A stretch of DNA of 64,000 bases from Pilatotrama ljubarskyi (Eukaryota > Basidiomycota > Agaricomycetes > Polyporales > Polyporaceae). Of the stretch, positions 11,247 through 22,649 are shown piece by piece. Made by a program: the position numbers and the translations under genes. Every line of letters begins with the position of its first letter. Position 1 is the first letter of the stretch. The stretch lies in contig MU277689.1 of the NCBI GenBank assembly GCA_022385805.1, positions 124,001 to 188,000 on the forward strand. Direction: 5' to 3'. The notes under the pieces are model-generated. The model did not search any database and was not told the DNA's origin. It worked only from the letters and a program-made list of their open reading frames with translations.

Positions 11247-13278
11247 TCACGCGCTGCTCGGGGCCGAGCAGTTGAAATCGAGCTATGTACACGAAAGATG
11301 AGCGGACCGCCCCAGTACGGCACTGGGTATGGCACAGAAGGGGATCACGCACCTGCGCCGTGCTGGCGATGTTCCTGCACACGTACGTCGTGGTGCCGTT
11401 CGGCGAGGTGAGGTGCGTCTTTTTCGCGGTGATGTCCTGGCAGGTCTGCGAGCACTCCAAGTCGACGACGACTCCGCCCTGCGTTCCGGCGGACGTGCCG
11501 TGAACATTGATGTCTGCTCGCGAACGGACGATGAGCAAAGGCTCCTAGAAGAGCTGAGGCAGCAGAGCGTGACGCACAGTGGACGTCGGAGATGCTCAAG
11601 TTGCTCGGGTACTGCGCGCAGACATTGGCGGGCGTTGAGTAGCACTGCGCGGTCCATTGTCAGCTACAGACCTCCACCAGAGAGATAAGGTGAAGTGCAT
11701 ACCTGGTTGATCAAAATCGGGTTCTCGACGTTCTCCACTGTACAACAACCATTAGCGGCGTGCCACGGTCTCGGCAAAGGGGCACTGACCGTGGAAGTCC
11801 TTGAAGGTGATGTTCTTCACGTAGCCTGTGCCACCGCCCACCGTGCTGTCTGAATTGCGTAGGGTTAGCGTCCGCACGGCCAGAGTACAATCAAGACGTA
11901 CTAGGGCTCGGGTTTCCGCCAAACACCTTGATACGTGCACCATTCTGCGCATTCAGCATCGTGATGTTCGATACGTAGACGTTTGCGACGATGTCCGTCT
12001 CGCCAGCATACTGCGCAGCAATCAGCCTCGCCGGGTCGTCTACGCAGGAGAGTCCGTGCGTACCTGGCCCAAGCTGCCAACGGAGATGCCGTGCGAGCCG
12101 TTGCACCACATATTGGAGACGACAATATTGGTGCTGTTCGGCTTGAATGCTGGATGATGGTCAGGTACTGGTACAGGCTGTTGAGCGGACGAGGCTACTC
12201 ACAAACGCAATCGTCGTCATTGTTCACGACTGAGTCACTGATTGTAACATGCGACGAGCGATAGATATCCCAGCCATCTACGCAAGTGATGTCAGTCAAG
12301 CTGGGCTGCGGTCGAGCAGGAGGAATTCAGCCAACCAGAGTTCGCCGTAGGGCTGCTGGAATATGACACGGCGCGAATGCTGTTTCCGGCACGTCAGAGG
12401 GACCACACATGTCATTTTTGGGGCCACTCACTTGATGTGCTTGTACGTCACGTTCGTGCTCTGGTAGACGAACTACAACCCCCCTGCGTGAGTACAGATA
12501 CATGCACTCCGAATAGCAGACCCACATTGTTCTGCAACGCGGTTCAGTACGGTATGTAGGTAACAGACTGACTCAAACGTACCCAGAAGGGCGAGGAGAT
12601 CTCCCGAATGTTCTCAATGACAACGTTTGAAGCGTTCCCGACAGTGAGCGGGATGGGACGAGCGAAGGTGGTCGACGAACCGCCCGCCGTTCCAGCGTTC
12701 TAGGTTACCTCGATCAGTATTCGGCGTGTAAGTCACTGTAAGCCATAGAGGAGACGTACATGGGTGTTGTTGAGGGTGTCCCACCACACCTGACCGTTAC
12801 CGTCGATCGTTCCGCCGCCATACATGTGGATGTTGTTCCCCGAGAGGAACCAATACGTCGTACTGCATGAATACATAAGTCTTGTATTCCTTGGCGTGAC
12901 GTACGACGCTAGGAGGCGTACGCATTCTGGTACGTGAGGTACAAGCTTTGAGGTGACCACCGGGCGATGTCCGGCGTGTACTGAACTAACAACACGATGT
13001 TACACGTACTGGCCCTCCATAGTCGACGGCAAATGCTCACCTGTGCCGCTGAGCTCAATCTCTACATTGTCAAGCCCTTCAGTGAGGAGAAGGGTATCGA
13101 CGACGTAGTACATGTCCAAGACGATCTTGGAGTTGCTGGAGCACTTCTTGAACGCAGCGTTGATGGCGGGGCCGTCGTCTTCACCTCCGCCGATGGCAGG
13201 TACCTTGCAAGTCTTGCGCGTGTTGTGAGCAAGCGCAAGAGCAGTCCACGAGGCGAGTGCAATGAGTTTGGCGAGCAT
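11247..13278 (-). CDS. Secreted GH28 exopolygalacturonase
   Basis: Fifteen exons on the minus strand (13041-13278, 12922-12985, 12760-12862, 12583-12699, 12526-12531, 12432-12472, 12336-12379, 12203-12277, 12064-12149, 11902-12010, 11790-11849, 11703-11737, 11578-11644, 11353-11513, 11247-11282) encode 413 residues. A signal peptide occupies about residues 1-18. All four GH28 active-site motifs are present: NSDGWD (203-208), NNDDDC (223-228), GSHG (247-250) and RIK (284-286), on a parallel beta-helix with many N-glycosylation sites. The [11 protein letters not shown] form fits exo-acting enzymes that release galacturonic acid from pectin (EC 3.2.1.67); that subtype call is inference. Exon 5 is only six bases (two Asn codons), inferred because it restores frame and a plausible WNNFVYQS stretch. 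The start codon was placed at the signal peptide ATG. Confidence 0.9.
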
Positions 13279-13702
13279 TATGTCGGGGACTCTGGGTCGC
13301 AATCGAGGAAAACGAGGACGGTACCGACGATCGAGGCCGTCGTACCGGTCCTCGACGTTTCATGCGAGGTTTTATGCGGCACAGAGGGCGGCGCAAGCAT
13401 CACGAGAACGACGAGGGCGGTCCGGGCAGGAGAGCGGCGAATGCGAATGCTGAGGGTGGTGGTGGTCAGGAGGACAATCTGATCGTCGTCTCCCGTGGCC
13501 GCGCGACGCGTTTCGGCGCGTCATGGTCACGTGGGGCATCCGTAGTACCCCCTAAAACAGGGCCCCCTGGCACTCCGGCGCGCGTCCTCCGGGGACTGCT
13601 GTGGACCACACACGCGTCAGTGGTCGAGCGCGCGAGTTCGACGCGACCCGCGACGTCGAGCCACATCTCTCTCTCGCTGTCGACGTTTACAGCCAGGCGA
13701 CC
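13279..13702. promoter_or_regulatory. Divergent promoter region (GH28 / LSM8)
   Basis: 424 bp between two divergent start codons. It must hold both promoters. I cannot point to a specific factor site. Confidence 0.4.
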
Positions 13703-14255
13703 ATGGCTGGTCTCCAAAGCTATGTCGACCGTATGTCTTCAGATGCTCTCTGAAAACAAACTAGGACGCTTACGCTCGTTTCTCCTCAGACCGCGTCCTC
13801 CTCATCCTCCAGGACGGTCGAGCGATTGTGGTGCGTTCCCTGCCGGCCGGTGTCTCTCGGCAGCGCTGACTCTCCTATGTCCATGGTCATGCTCTCAATG
13901 CACCCCTGCACTCTCCGCGCCTCCCCAACGCCTCCCGGTATCGCATGTCCCCCCCCGGTCCGCTCGCTTCCTGGCCCCAGGGCGTAATGGCGGGTTACGA
14001 CCAAAAGTCCAACGTCGTCCTCTCCGACAGCAAGGAGCGCGTGTACAGCATGGATGAGGGGGTCGAGGAAATTCCGCTTGGCCTCTACCTCGTGAAGGGC
14101 GATCAGATGTGCGTCCCGCCTCTCTCTCGTGCTTGGCACACTCTGACTGCGAGACATGTGCCAGTGTGCTGATAGGGGAACTCGACGAGGCGGCAGACAA
14201 GGCCGTCGACTTGTCCACCATCCGCGCCGAACCGCTGCCGCCGATCCGTTATTGA
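13703..14255 (+). CDS. LSM8: U6 snRNA-associated Sm-like protein LSm8
   Basis: Four exons (13703-13730, 13790-13830, 13981-14108, 14165-14255) encode 95 residues; human LSM8 has 96. The Sm1 motif is seen in RVLLILQDGR and GYDQKSNVVL, and Sm2 in GLYLVKGDQIVLIGE. The C-terminal IRAEPLPPI closely follows the IRAEPL ending characteristic of LSm8 rather than other LSm proteins. LSm8 completes the nuclear LSm2-8 ring that binds the 3' end of U6 snRNA for splicing. Intron 2 is unusually long for this window (150 nt). Confidence 0.93.
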
Positions 14256-15308
14256 ACCGTCGATGCCATGGACTGTATGCCATAGCACAAGCCGAAGTAC
14301 ACCGCCGCATCCAACAGACGGCATCGCTCGTCAAGCACGGTTATACGGCGTGTCCCGTGCGCATTACACTGCGCTGGGTAGAACATGTACGCCCCTTTGC
14401 ATTCCCGCCTAGCTCGGAGTCCGTTGGCGGGAGCCTGGCAATACGAGCGAAGCAGGGAATACGGGAAAGCCATGGGCGCAATTGCGCAGGAGTTGACTCA
14501 CGACTACGAGGTCATGTATGGTGCTAGAGCAAAATCTAGACTATGAGTGGGCGTGCCACGTAGTCGACCTATCGATTTTGCATTATCGCCACCTCGACTG
14601 AGACCGCAGCCTCGTACATACGTGTAACCCTCCAGTAAGTCTGCTATTTGTCGTAAGTCGCCCTCACAGACGTACGCAATCCTCGAAGTCGCATGCCAGT
14701 CCCCGAGAACCCGCCTCGCTCTCCGCTGACTGCCTTTCTCAGAAATACGCGTGTCCATGCTCATTGAGTCCGAACGACAGTCGTCGCCGCATGTGTGTAC
14801 ATCGCAAATAACGTGGCTTGTGCGCTTCCAGACGCTTGCGAATCTCTCCGCGATGAACATCCAAACGTGGCGAGACGGAGCTACTTTACTGCCTGCTCAG
14901 GACAGAATTTGCGACAGGATGAACTTGCGCGGGCCAAGCGGCCGTGACCGTGTTCCCGCAGTCAAACGCAGTAGTGCAGCTGCTCTCACGTTTTTCATTA
15001 TCCTTCTTCCAGACGACGCGGAACCTTGATCAAGCGCACCTCACGTTCCCTTTGCGCCACATCCGCAATAGGGCACCTACGCTGCTGCAAGCGTCGCAGG
15101 GACCCAGGCTCGTGCGCCCTCCGCCCTGCGTTCAATGCCGCGCCCTCATTTGCATCTGTCGCTCCGTGCTGACTTCCTGATGGTGCTCGTCGTCGCACCG
15201 ACAGTCCCCCACAAAAATCGAGAGTGTCGGGGAAGGCCTCCGCGCCCCCGCCACGCACGCCCCGCTCACTCTCGTTCTTGCATTTGTACATAGCTCAGCA
15301 TTGCCACG
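14256..15308. other. Intergenic region
   Basis: About 1.05 kb without a convincing gene. The open frames are short and lack family features or signal peptides. It presumably carries the promoter of the membrane-protein gene. Confidence 0.45.
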
Positions 15309-16603
15309 ATGGTCCTCTCGAACGACCTCGCAGCTCTCGTGGGATTTGCGTCGGAGGCCGTGCTCTGGGGTACGCCTTCATCTTTCATCTGATATTGACC
15401 GGAGACGCTGACTCGGGGAGCTGAACCATAGGTGCCTACGCCATTCTCTTCACCACGTCGCTCATTCTGCTCCTTCGTCGCGCCCCGACGCGCGGCCTGA
15501 ACGTCCCCATCCTCACGCTCGGCTGCGTGCTCTTCGCGTCATGCACAGCGCACTTTGCACTCGAGTTCCAGCATTTCGTGACGACTCTCGTATGTTTTTG
15601 TTTGCCAGAGTCGATGACGACGGCTCAGCCAGAAGGACAGAGGCTGACTGGCTAGTACAGCGCGATACGGGCGTTATAGGCTTTGCGAACGAGACGAAAC
15701 CCCTCGTCGGCGCTGACATCTTGATCTCGCTCTGCGATCTCTTCGGCGACTTCGTCTTGCTCTATCGTTGCTGGATTATCTGGGGAAGGAACTTCTGGGT
15801 CGTCCTGCTTCCCCTCCTCACCGCTGTCGCTGGATTTTGTGAGTCGAATGTTTCTCGCCTTCCGTACTCCCGTGCGCTGACGTCTCCGCGCGCACAGCAT
15901 GCATCATGGAAGTGGTCCACCTCGTCGTCACGCTCGACCCTGACGCGCCGGTCGCCCCCGCCGCGCTCGTCCCACTCGGCCTTGCGGGATACGCCCTCCC
16001 GCTCGCGACGAACGTCCTCACGACCGCGCTCATTGTCGCGCGTCTCTGGCACACCGCGAAAGCGGCGGAGGAGCGCTGCCGCGGGCGCATGGCGGGCACG
16101 GTGCGCGCCGCGCAGCACGCGGTCGCGATCATCGTCGAGAGCGGGCTGCTCTATCTAGCCGCGCAGCTCGTCCTTGTCGTGCTCTTCGCCCTCGGCCACC
16201 CCGCGCAGGCGATTGTCGCCGTCATGGTCGTCCAGATCTATGTGAGTCCTCCTGTGTCCCCCAAGTCCCTCCCGTTCCTATTCGCCACATATCCTAGGAC
16301 CGTGAGTGCTGATCCGGATCGTCTAAGGGCATCGCGCCGACGCTGATTGTCATCCGCGTCGCGCTCGGGATATCGAGCGACTTCTCCACGCGTGACGCCC
16401 CTGGGGCCGCCGGTCCCGCCGTCGCGCACGTCAGCTGGGAGATGAACGCGTCGCAGGCGCAGCTAACGCGTCCCGGGCTGCTGCCCGGGTTCCACTCGTT
16501 TGGTGCGACGGAGGAGAGCGCGCCGACGCTGCGGGCGGATGCCGAGTATCTCGAGATGAAGACGCTGGATTTTGAGCAGGATGGGCTGGCTATCGCGGTG
16601 TGA
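15309..16603 (+). CDS. Seven-helix integral membrane protein, basidiomycete family
   Basis: Five exons (15309-15369, 15432-15589, 15661-15838, 15898-16241, 16328-16603) encode 338 residues. Hydrophobic helices alternate with short loops over the first about 265 residues, consistent with seven membrane spans; a polar, Ser/Glu-rich cytosolic tail follows. The pattern (helix 1 beginning near the N terminus, a short CTAHFALEFQHF loop after helix 2, RCWIIWGRNFWVV between helices 3 and 4) matches a large uncharacterised Agaricomycete family. It may be receptor-like, but no ligand or G-protein motif can be read, so I give no function. The exon frames join cleanly at all four introns. Confidence 0.8.
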
Positions 16604-17308
16604 AGACTTATAGATGCCCCCGACGACGCTGTATGTCCCCAAAAGTCTGTACAGTGCTTGCTCTTGGATTTTCCCGTGCCGTGTACGAGCCCTGATAATT
16701 CTACTAGGTCCGCTCAGCCGTGTACGATATCGCCCTGTTGATGTACCGTCCGTGCGCTGCCGGGCATCTTCTGTCGTCTTGGCAGCGCAGGTGCCGCTGT
16801 GGCATAAATGAGAAGCGGAGCGCTGCTATATTTGCGGGCCGCCGCACGTTACCTTCTGTATCCGAAGCTACTAAGGGCGAGCGCTCGAAAGGCCAGGATG
16901 ATACCTCTCGCGCAACCGTTATGCTGATGTTTGTCTGCATGTCTAGCCGAATGGAAAGCCTGTGAGCAGAGTTGCTGATCGTCGGATCGCCATTCTTGAC
17001 GAAACTTAGCAGTCGCAGTGTCCGAGAATCACGACCGCCGAATCTAAATGGCGGTTCAGACGGGCAAGTTCGATAAGTACTGTCGCACTGCCTCCTGCAT
17101 GCGTTCGGCGGAACTCATGTCAGAGTACTGAGGCGGTGGTACCTGTAGTTGGGTGGGCACGGGCTGCTCAGGGAGCAGGCTCTGCGTCTCCCGCCCCTCC
17201 CTATCCTACTCACCAGTACCACCTACTACGCTACGACGAGCCTACGACGAACCGTCCTCTGGATCTGTGACTATTGTCAACGAGAGCTTCCCGCTATCAA
17301 CCTGCGTC
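16604..17308. other. Intergenic region
   Basis: About 0.7 kb, no supported gene. An upstream in-frame extension of the next gene (from about 17153) lacks an ATG. Confidence 0.45.
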
Positions 17309-18031
17309 ATGCCTTCGCCTCTTACGTCTACTCGCCGTGTCTCGAAGAAGTTCGCCGCTGTGCTCAGGACTGTACGACTCGCTACGGCTCTGCGTCGCGT
17401 GGGGAGAGGCATATCTCGTGTTCCCCTCGAGCCTCTCATCACAGTCGTCGAAGCTTCAGACAACATCGCGTCTTCAGTTCCCTTCGTGCAGGGTATCACG
17501 TCCACCGTAGCCACGCTCATGAAACGTGCAGAGGTGAGCGGGTATCCTTGTCAGCGTCCCTATGCCGAGACTCAGGCGAATGCGGCGAAATAGGATGTAA
17601 AGCAGAATCGGAAGGAGTGCAAGGAGCTCGCGCAGTCGGCAGAACGCGTGATCTCGCTGGTGGTTGCCGCAACGAGTGGTATTTCGGAGGACGAGATGGA
17701 CGACAAGATGAAGTTGAATCTGGCGGAGCTGGAGTGGCAAGTGTTATGATTACCATCTCTTTACGTGATTCGTTATACTGACCGTGTGCGTGACGGACAA
17801 AGGCGGATGGAAAGGATCGTTGGAACGATGACCAAGTTGGGCACGCAGTCTGCCGTGCGTCGTTTCTGGCGCAAAGACAAGCATGCTGCCGCTCTCGCAG
17901 AGCACCAGAGGGCTCTGAACGATGCGCTTAACGAGTTCCAGGTCGGTCTGCTCCTGAAGATCCATGCAATCGCGCGAGTCCTGAATGCAGCTCGCGATCG
18001 CAGGTCAAAGAATCCATCGCGGGCAGGTTAG
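17309..18031 (+). CDS. Small protein with MLKL-like N-terminal four-helix domain
   Basis: Three exons (17309-17533, 17594-17736, 17803-18031) encode 198 residues. The pattern (IASSVPFVQGITSTV, then RKECKELAQSAERVISLV, ELEWRMERIVGTM and a closing ALNDALNEFQVGLLL) resembles the N-terminal helical bundle found in many Agaricomycete proteins ahead of NACHT, kinase or TPR modules and related to the MLKL/HeLo-type bundle. Here nothing follows it: the frame stops 25 residues after the bundle. It could be a stand-alone helical protein, a truncated regulator, or a gene whose downstream exons I missed. Intron 2 has a GC donor (GCAAGT); an alternative GT donor two bases downstream of the CAA codon would insert two residues. 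The start codon is uncertain. Confidence 0.55.
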
Positions 18032-18725
18032 CACAACGACGAGTCATGAGCGCTCTCAGTTGGCAGTTGGAGCAGAAGCTTCACCGTGAGCCTCATTCAG
18101 ATTGTGGCTCGGAACCGAGCTAAATGTCGTCGTTACCACAACAGCTTCCGATGGGACAGTGCTGCACAGCTTCCATTTTTTTTTTCTAACCGGTTTGCGA
18201 ACCCCACTAGTCGCACCGGTTGCGAATGACGTCGTGGCTATTTATATCACCAAGTGTCAAGACAGCTCGGTAGTTTTGGCAGGTGTAAGTGTATACTGTA
18301 CAAAGGATGTGCCCTTCTCCATATGAGCAGTGTCTTTATTGTATCTCGTTTCCAAGACCGAGTGCTTTCTTGGAGGGAACCATCACCAGCAGGGGGAGAA
18401 GTTTTCATCGTTGTACTGAAACTCTTCAAGGTCATGCATGCGTGGTTTTCTACACGTGCACCCGTCCGCATCGAGTCTACCTCAGGCTGCAGTGCCTTCT
18501 GCACTCGAACCCTAGCCGAACCTCTCACATCCTGTTGCCATTCTTGGATGGTTCTGGTCGAGCAAGCTCCTAAGCTGGTTTATGAGCCCACGCAAGAGCT
18601 TCGCTCAGGCGAACTCGCTGGGTCGTTGTCCCTCCCCACTTAAAAGACCATATCGCCGAGCCTCTCTCACATGAACGTCACCACGTGAAATAGTGCCAAA
18701 ATGCAAGCCACGAGCCGAGCACGCC
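18032..18725. other. Convergent intergenic region
   Basis: About 0.7 kb with a T-rich run near 18178-18186. No gene is visible. Confidence 0.45.
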
Positions 18726-20922
18726 TCAAAGCCCCAGCTCCTCAACGAACGCCTCCGCCGCCCGCGCCGACTCGCCATCGCCCCGCCAAGCCTGCTCGAA
18801 CCGCGCCCGCATCTTCAGCACGTTCGCGCGCTTGCGCTCTCCGTCCTCGCCAAACGCGCTCTCGAGCACGCGCAACGCCTCCGCACGGATCGCCGCGGGG
18901 GTGCCCACGGCGCGCGCGCCCGTTCGGTAGATGCGCTCGAGCCCGTGCCCCGTGCGCACCTCGAGGAGCTCGTACGCGCACTTGAGCGTGTCGGTGAGGT
19001 GGATGGCGTTCAGCGGGCCGTCGCCGATGAACGGCCAGCAGATCCTGGGCGAGGGGATGCGTGTGAGCACGCGGGTTGGAAGGAGCATTAGGGAGGGAAG
19101 ATGGGACGTACATAGGCACTCCAGCGCTGATGGCCTCCATGACGCTCTTATGTCCGCAGTGGGTGAGGAACCAGGCTGTGACCTGAGGAACAGACGTGCG
19201 GGTGAGAGAAACGATGTTGAGCCAGGAGCGCGAAGACGCACTGGATGATGGAGGATCATCTGCTGCGGGCACCATGTCGAGAGCATGCCGAGTCGGTAGC
19301 GATCGACTCTTTCCTTCACTTCCTCTGGAACTTCGGCCAGCTCAGACGCGTGGCTCAAGATCTGTCAAAATCGTGTGAGCAATCTTCCGCGCAGCTGCAG
19401 GAGGACGCTTACGAAAGGAATACCGAGGTCCATAACCACATCCAGAAAGGTCCACAAACTCTCCGGGTATTTAGGCCATATCCACGATCCAAAAGATATC
19501 TGCGAATGACCTCCGTCAGCTAAGCATCTCATGAATTTCAGGCGACAACTTACGTAGAGTAATGATTTCGGGCCGTGGCTCTTCATGACCCTGCTTATAA
19601 AGTCGCGTATGTCCGTCCCCTTGTCCGCCTCCAGGATCTCATTCTCGACGGCCTGGGCGCCGCTGGATATGATAGGCCCAACAGCGTATGCGCCCCTGCC
19701 CGTCTCCGCCATCCAGGCTCGCGTCGCAATGATCGACAGCGGGTCGAAGCACTCGGGCGTGGACATTAGCACGCCGTCGCACGCCGTGAACATGCTGCCG
19801 TTGGTTATTAGCAAAAGCACCTCACAAGCAGATCTCCAAGAACGTACTCATAGGTCGTAAGCCATTCCAAGCCGAAGGTCCCATGGTATGAGAGCTGCAG
19901 ACACAGTTCAATTCGCAGACCGACTCCCTGGCACGACGTCACGTACCTCCTGCGGCTGCACCTCGTGGCTGTATATGGGCTCGTATCCGGGGATGCGAAT
20001 CAGTGTGCTGCTCAAGAACGAGACGATCTGGGTGCCAATTCAGCGCGTTGCGCGCATGCAATCCGGTTGTAGGCCACCGACCTCCTCAAAAACCTCCTCG
20101 GCAGGCGCCCCTCTCCGCTGCGCCTCGGCTTGCACCCTGGCACGGACGTCTCCAATCCCACCGCGTTCCGCCGGCCCGTGGAAGAAGAACAGCGCGGATG
20201 GTACGTGCGCGTACCACACGAACAGCTTGACAGGCGCGCTGCTTTCCGCCTTGAGCCTCCTCAACGACTCCAAGGTGGAATTCTTCTAGCACGGAAGAGC
20301 AGTCAGTGGGCCAATTGCGGAGTGCATCGCGGCCGCCGCCGTGACAGGAAGGACGTACGTGAGTCACGATGGCTTGAGGAAGCGGAAGGTGGCTGAATCG
20401 TTCGCCCGTCGCTGCGCACTGGACTGCCTCCCCAGCGAGGAGTTGCCGGTATGCTTTCGCGAAGGCGACCTCAAAGGCGGGGTCAACAAAGTGCCTGTGC
20501 CTCTCCGAAGGCAGCGCAATAGTCCTGATATGGGCGGGCGAGTCAGATCATGAAAATGCTCGATGCGCCGCCCTTCCACGACCCCAGGCTCGAGGCTAAC
20601 TGTAGATGTTTCGACGCACCTGACGTAGCCCGCGCATGCTGGCGCACCGTTCTCGCACGCGAGCTCACTGGAGACCTCGCGCCTCGCGCGCTCGAGGAAC
20701 GCCTCCGTCGTGAATATGGTGACATGCACCGGACGCAGCTTCACAATTCGCGTTCCAAATATGCACAGCTGTTTTGCATCCGCTGTGGGCACGGGAGGAA
20801 CACAAATATGAGAACTTCTCGACTTCGAAGGATCATGGCGGTTTCCGAAAAGAAGGCTCACCCCATGGCCCGTTCCCCAACAGCACGATGTGTCCCTCCG
20901 GCTGGGCTGGAGACGCGGTCAT
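18726..20922 (-). CDS. UDP-glycosyltransferase (GT1 family)
   Basis: Eleven exons on the minus strand (20862-20922, 20620-20782, 20359-20524, 20082-20285, 19947-20027, 19848-19894, 19554-19794, 19413-19499, 19242-19361, 19112-19182, 18726-19044) encode 519 residues. The C-terminal nucleotide-sugar signature is clear: WCPQQ (380-384), then HHP and FLTHCGHKS (395-403), AGVPMICWPFIGDGPLNA. It should transfer a sugar from a UDP donor to a small acceptor such as a sterol or a phenolic. The acceptor-binding half is the usual variable region. The GH dyad that normally supplies the catalytic histidine near residue 20 reads W-A-D-A-K here, so D22 takes the place of His; activity may be altered. Intron 4 removes an in-frame TGA and has a good branch site (CTGAAT). 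At exon 4, two AG acceptors three bases apart are possible. Confidence 0.85.
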
Positions 20923-22003
20923 TCTACAGAAGGAGCTCCGTCAAAGCAAGACCAGCAAGGGCGGAATTGAGGACGAGAACAAGGGATTTCTGGGGCGGTG
21001 GAAAGAGGCAGCAGGGGCAGGGGCACTTGCAGGCAGGGCGACGGCATGGTCGAGTGTCTGACTTTGAGGTATTGTTTACGGACTGATCTTGCCGCTGTTC
21101 CTGTCCCTCGGATCCGCTCACCATTTACGAACATTCCTACCGCCGGCATGTGTGCGCGCTTTATGCCGTGCGGCCACAGAACTGGGCAAGACAAGACATT
21201 TGGAGACAAGACAGCCAAGTTCACGGGGTACCGCCATCATCATCTTTTCGCCGGACTTCGGTTTCGACGTCGTGGAGCCAAGTACATATGTATGTATAGT
21301 ATACACAGAAGAGCATGCTGCTCGTACAGTACATACCTCCTGGTTGGTGGTCTTGCTTGACCTCCTCAGCTCTCGCACGTGAGGCCGTACCGGTGAAGTT
21401 GAAACTGTCGCCTAGTTATGCCGCTGCAACCGTCAAATGTAAGCCAGCTGTGCAGTGATCCACGCGTTCAAGCCGCTTCGCAAGCGACGCAACGAACGAA
21501 TTTGAAGCATCGCTTGCGCCGCGCGGGGGCCCCGGAGCGCGCGCTAGGCGGTGGCCCTCGCGAGTCCGAGGTGCATCTCCCGTCATCTCGCGTGCCGGAT
21601 CCCGCTCTCTTCCCCACCACCGCCGGACGGCTAGCATGACTAGGATTGTTATCAGCCTCGAACGGCTTCATTACTTGGCGTACGACGCGTAGGTGCTGCA
21701 TCTACGAATGAAGAACTAGGCTATAGATGCAAGGAGTTTTATTAGACCGAGTAACGGAGGGCCGGCGTCCACAGGATTGCAGAACGCTGTATAGATATGG
21801 TGGTGAAAACGCATACCAGAATGTGAAGCAGCGAAAGCCAGAACCGCCATTCTCCTTGAGGGAATGAGCGCCTTGAGGATCATAGTACTTGCTTGCAGGG
21901 TGAGATTCCAAGAAATGATTGTGGTGCAATTTATTGATACATGTCCTCGACATATCGTACACCTCGGCGCTGCAGCGATGCGACGGGTCAGAAGCAACTG
22001 CGC
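20923..22003. other. Intergenic region
   Basis: About 1.08 kb upstream of the glycosyltransferase and downstream of the small gene. Open frames are short and unconserved. Confidence 0.45.
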
Positions 22004-22346
22004 CTAGTCCTGCTTGATTTTCTCGGCCTGTCCGAGATTGTGATAAGTCTAGCGCAATAAGGCCCGATTGACAAAGTGCACGTACCTGACCCTCCTTCTC
22101 TGTGCCGCGGCCCGCAGTGTCGGCGTGCTTGCCGTCATCCTTGAAATATCCTGCAGGCCCGCATGCATCGATTAACGACGCACGAGATGTGGCTCACAGT
22201 GCAGAGTAGTCACCTTGTCTTTGGTCAGCGTCAGAGACTGCCTGGGGCTTTCCTCCGCCGACTGACGATACGCCCATGGGCTGCTGTTCGCCCGTCGCCT
22301 CGAGAGGGGGAGACTGAGTGCCAAACGACTTTCCTGCTGAAGACAT
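22004..22346 (-). CDS. Small hydrophilic protein of unknown function
   Basis: Three exons (22214-22346, 22086-22150, 22004-22048) encode 80 residues, with clean GT-AG borders and frames that join. It is too short and too broken by introns to show as one open frame. The protein is very hydrophilic, rich in Gly, Gln, Asp, Glu and Lys, with no hydrophobic core, signal peptide or cysteines. The C-terminal half (GKHADTAGRGTEKEGQ, then TYHNLGQAEKIKQD) has a hydrophilin/LEA-like look, which suggests a stress-protective or disordered protein, but I do not recognise the family. It is divergent from the reductase gene, with 303 bp between starts. Confidence 0.65.
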
Positions 22347-22649
22347 GATGGTGGTATATGGCTGAGTGACGCTTGAAGGGGTACTGTACTGACGTCTGCT
22401 CTACGCGAAGCCTGCGCCTTAAGTACTAAACCCCCGGCAGGCCTCTCGGAGTGGGAGCATGTAGCACCTATGATGTCATGCACCAATTGGGACAGGTGAG
22501 TGAGCCACGTGGAAGAGGAGATCGTAATCGGGCTTCGCCGCCCAAGTCGGGACATCTGCCAGTGATATCGTGAGTAACCTCTCGAGACATTTCACCTCCA
22601 TCTGCTCAGAGCTGCTTTTTACTGAAGGTGCTACAAGTCTGAATCGAGT
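22347..22649. promoter_or_regulatory. Divergent promoter region (small gene / reductase)
   Basis: 303 bp between opposite start codons. No specific motif is identified. Confidence 0.35.

Noticed and set aside
7732..20922. Possible secondary-metabolite cluster (P450, membrane protein, glycosyltransferase)
   Set aside because: No core synthase (terpene, polyketide or peptide) is present and housekeeping LSM8 lies between; proximity alone is not enough.
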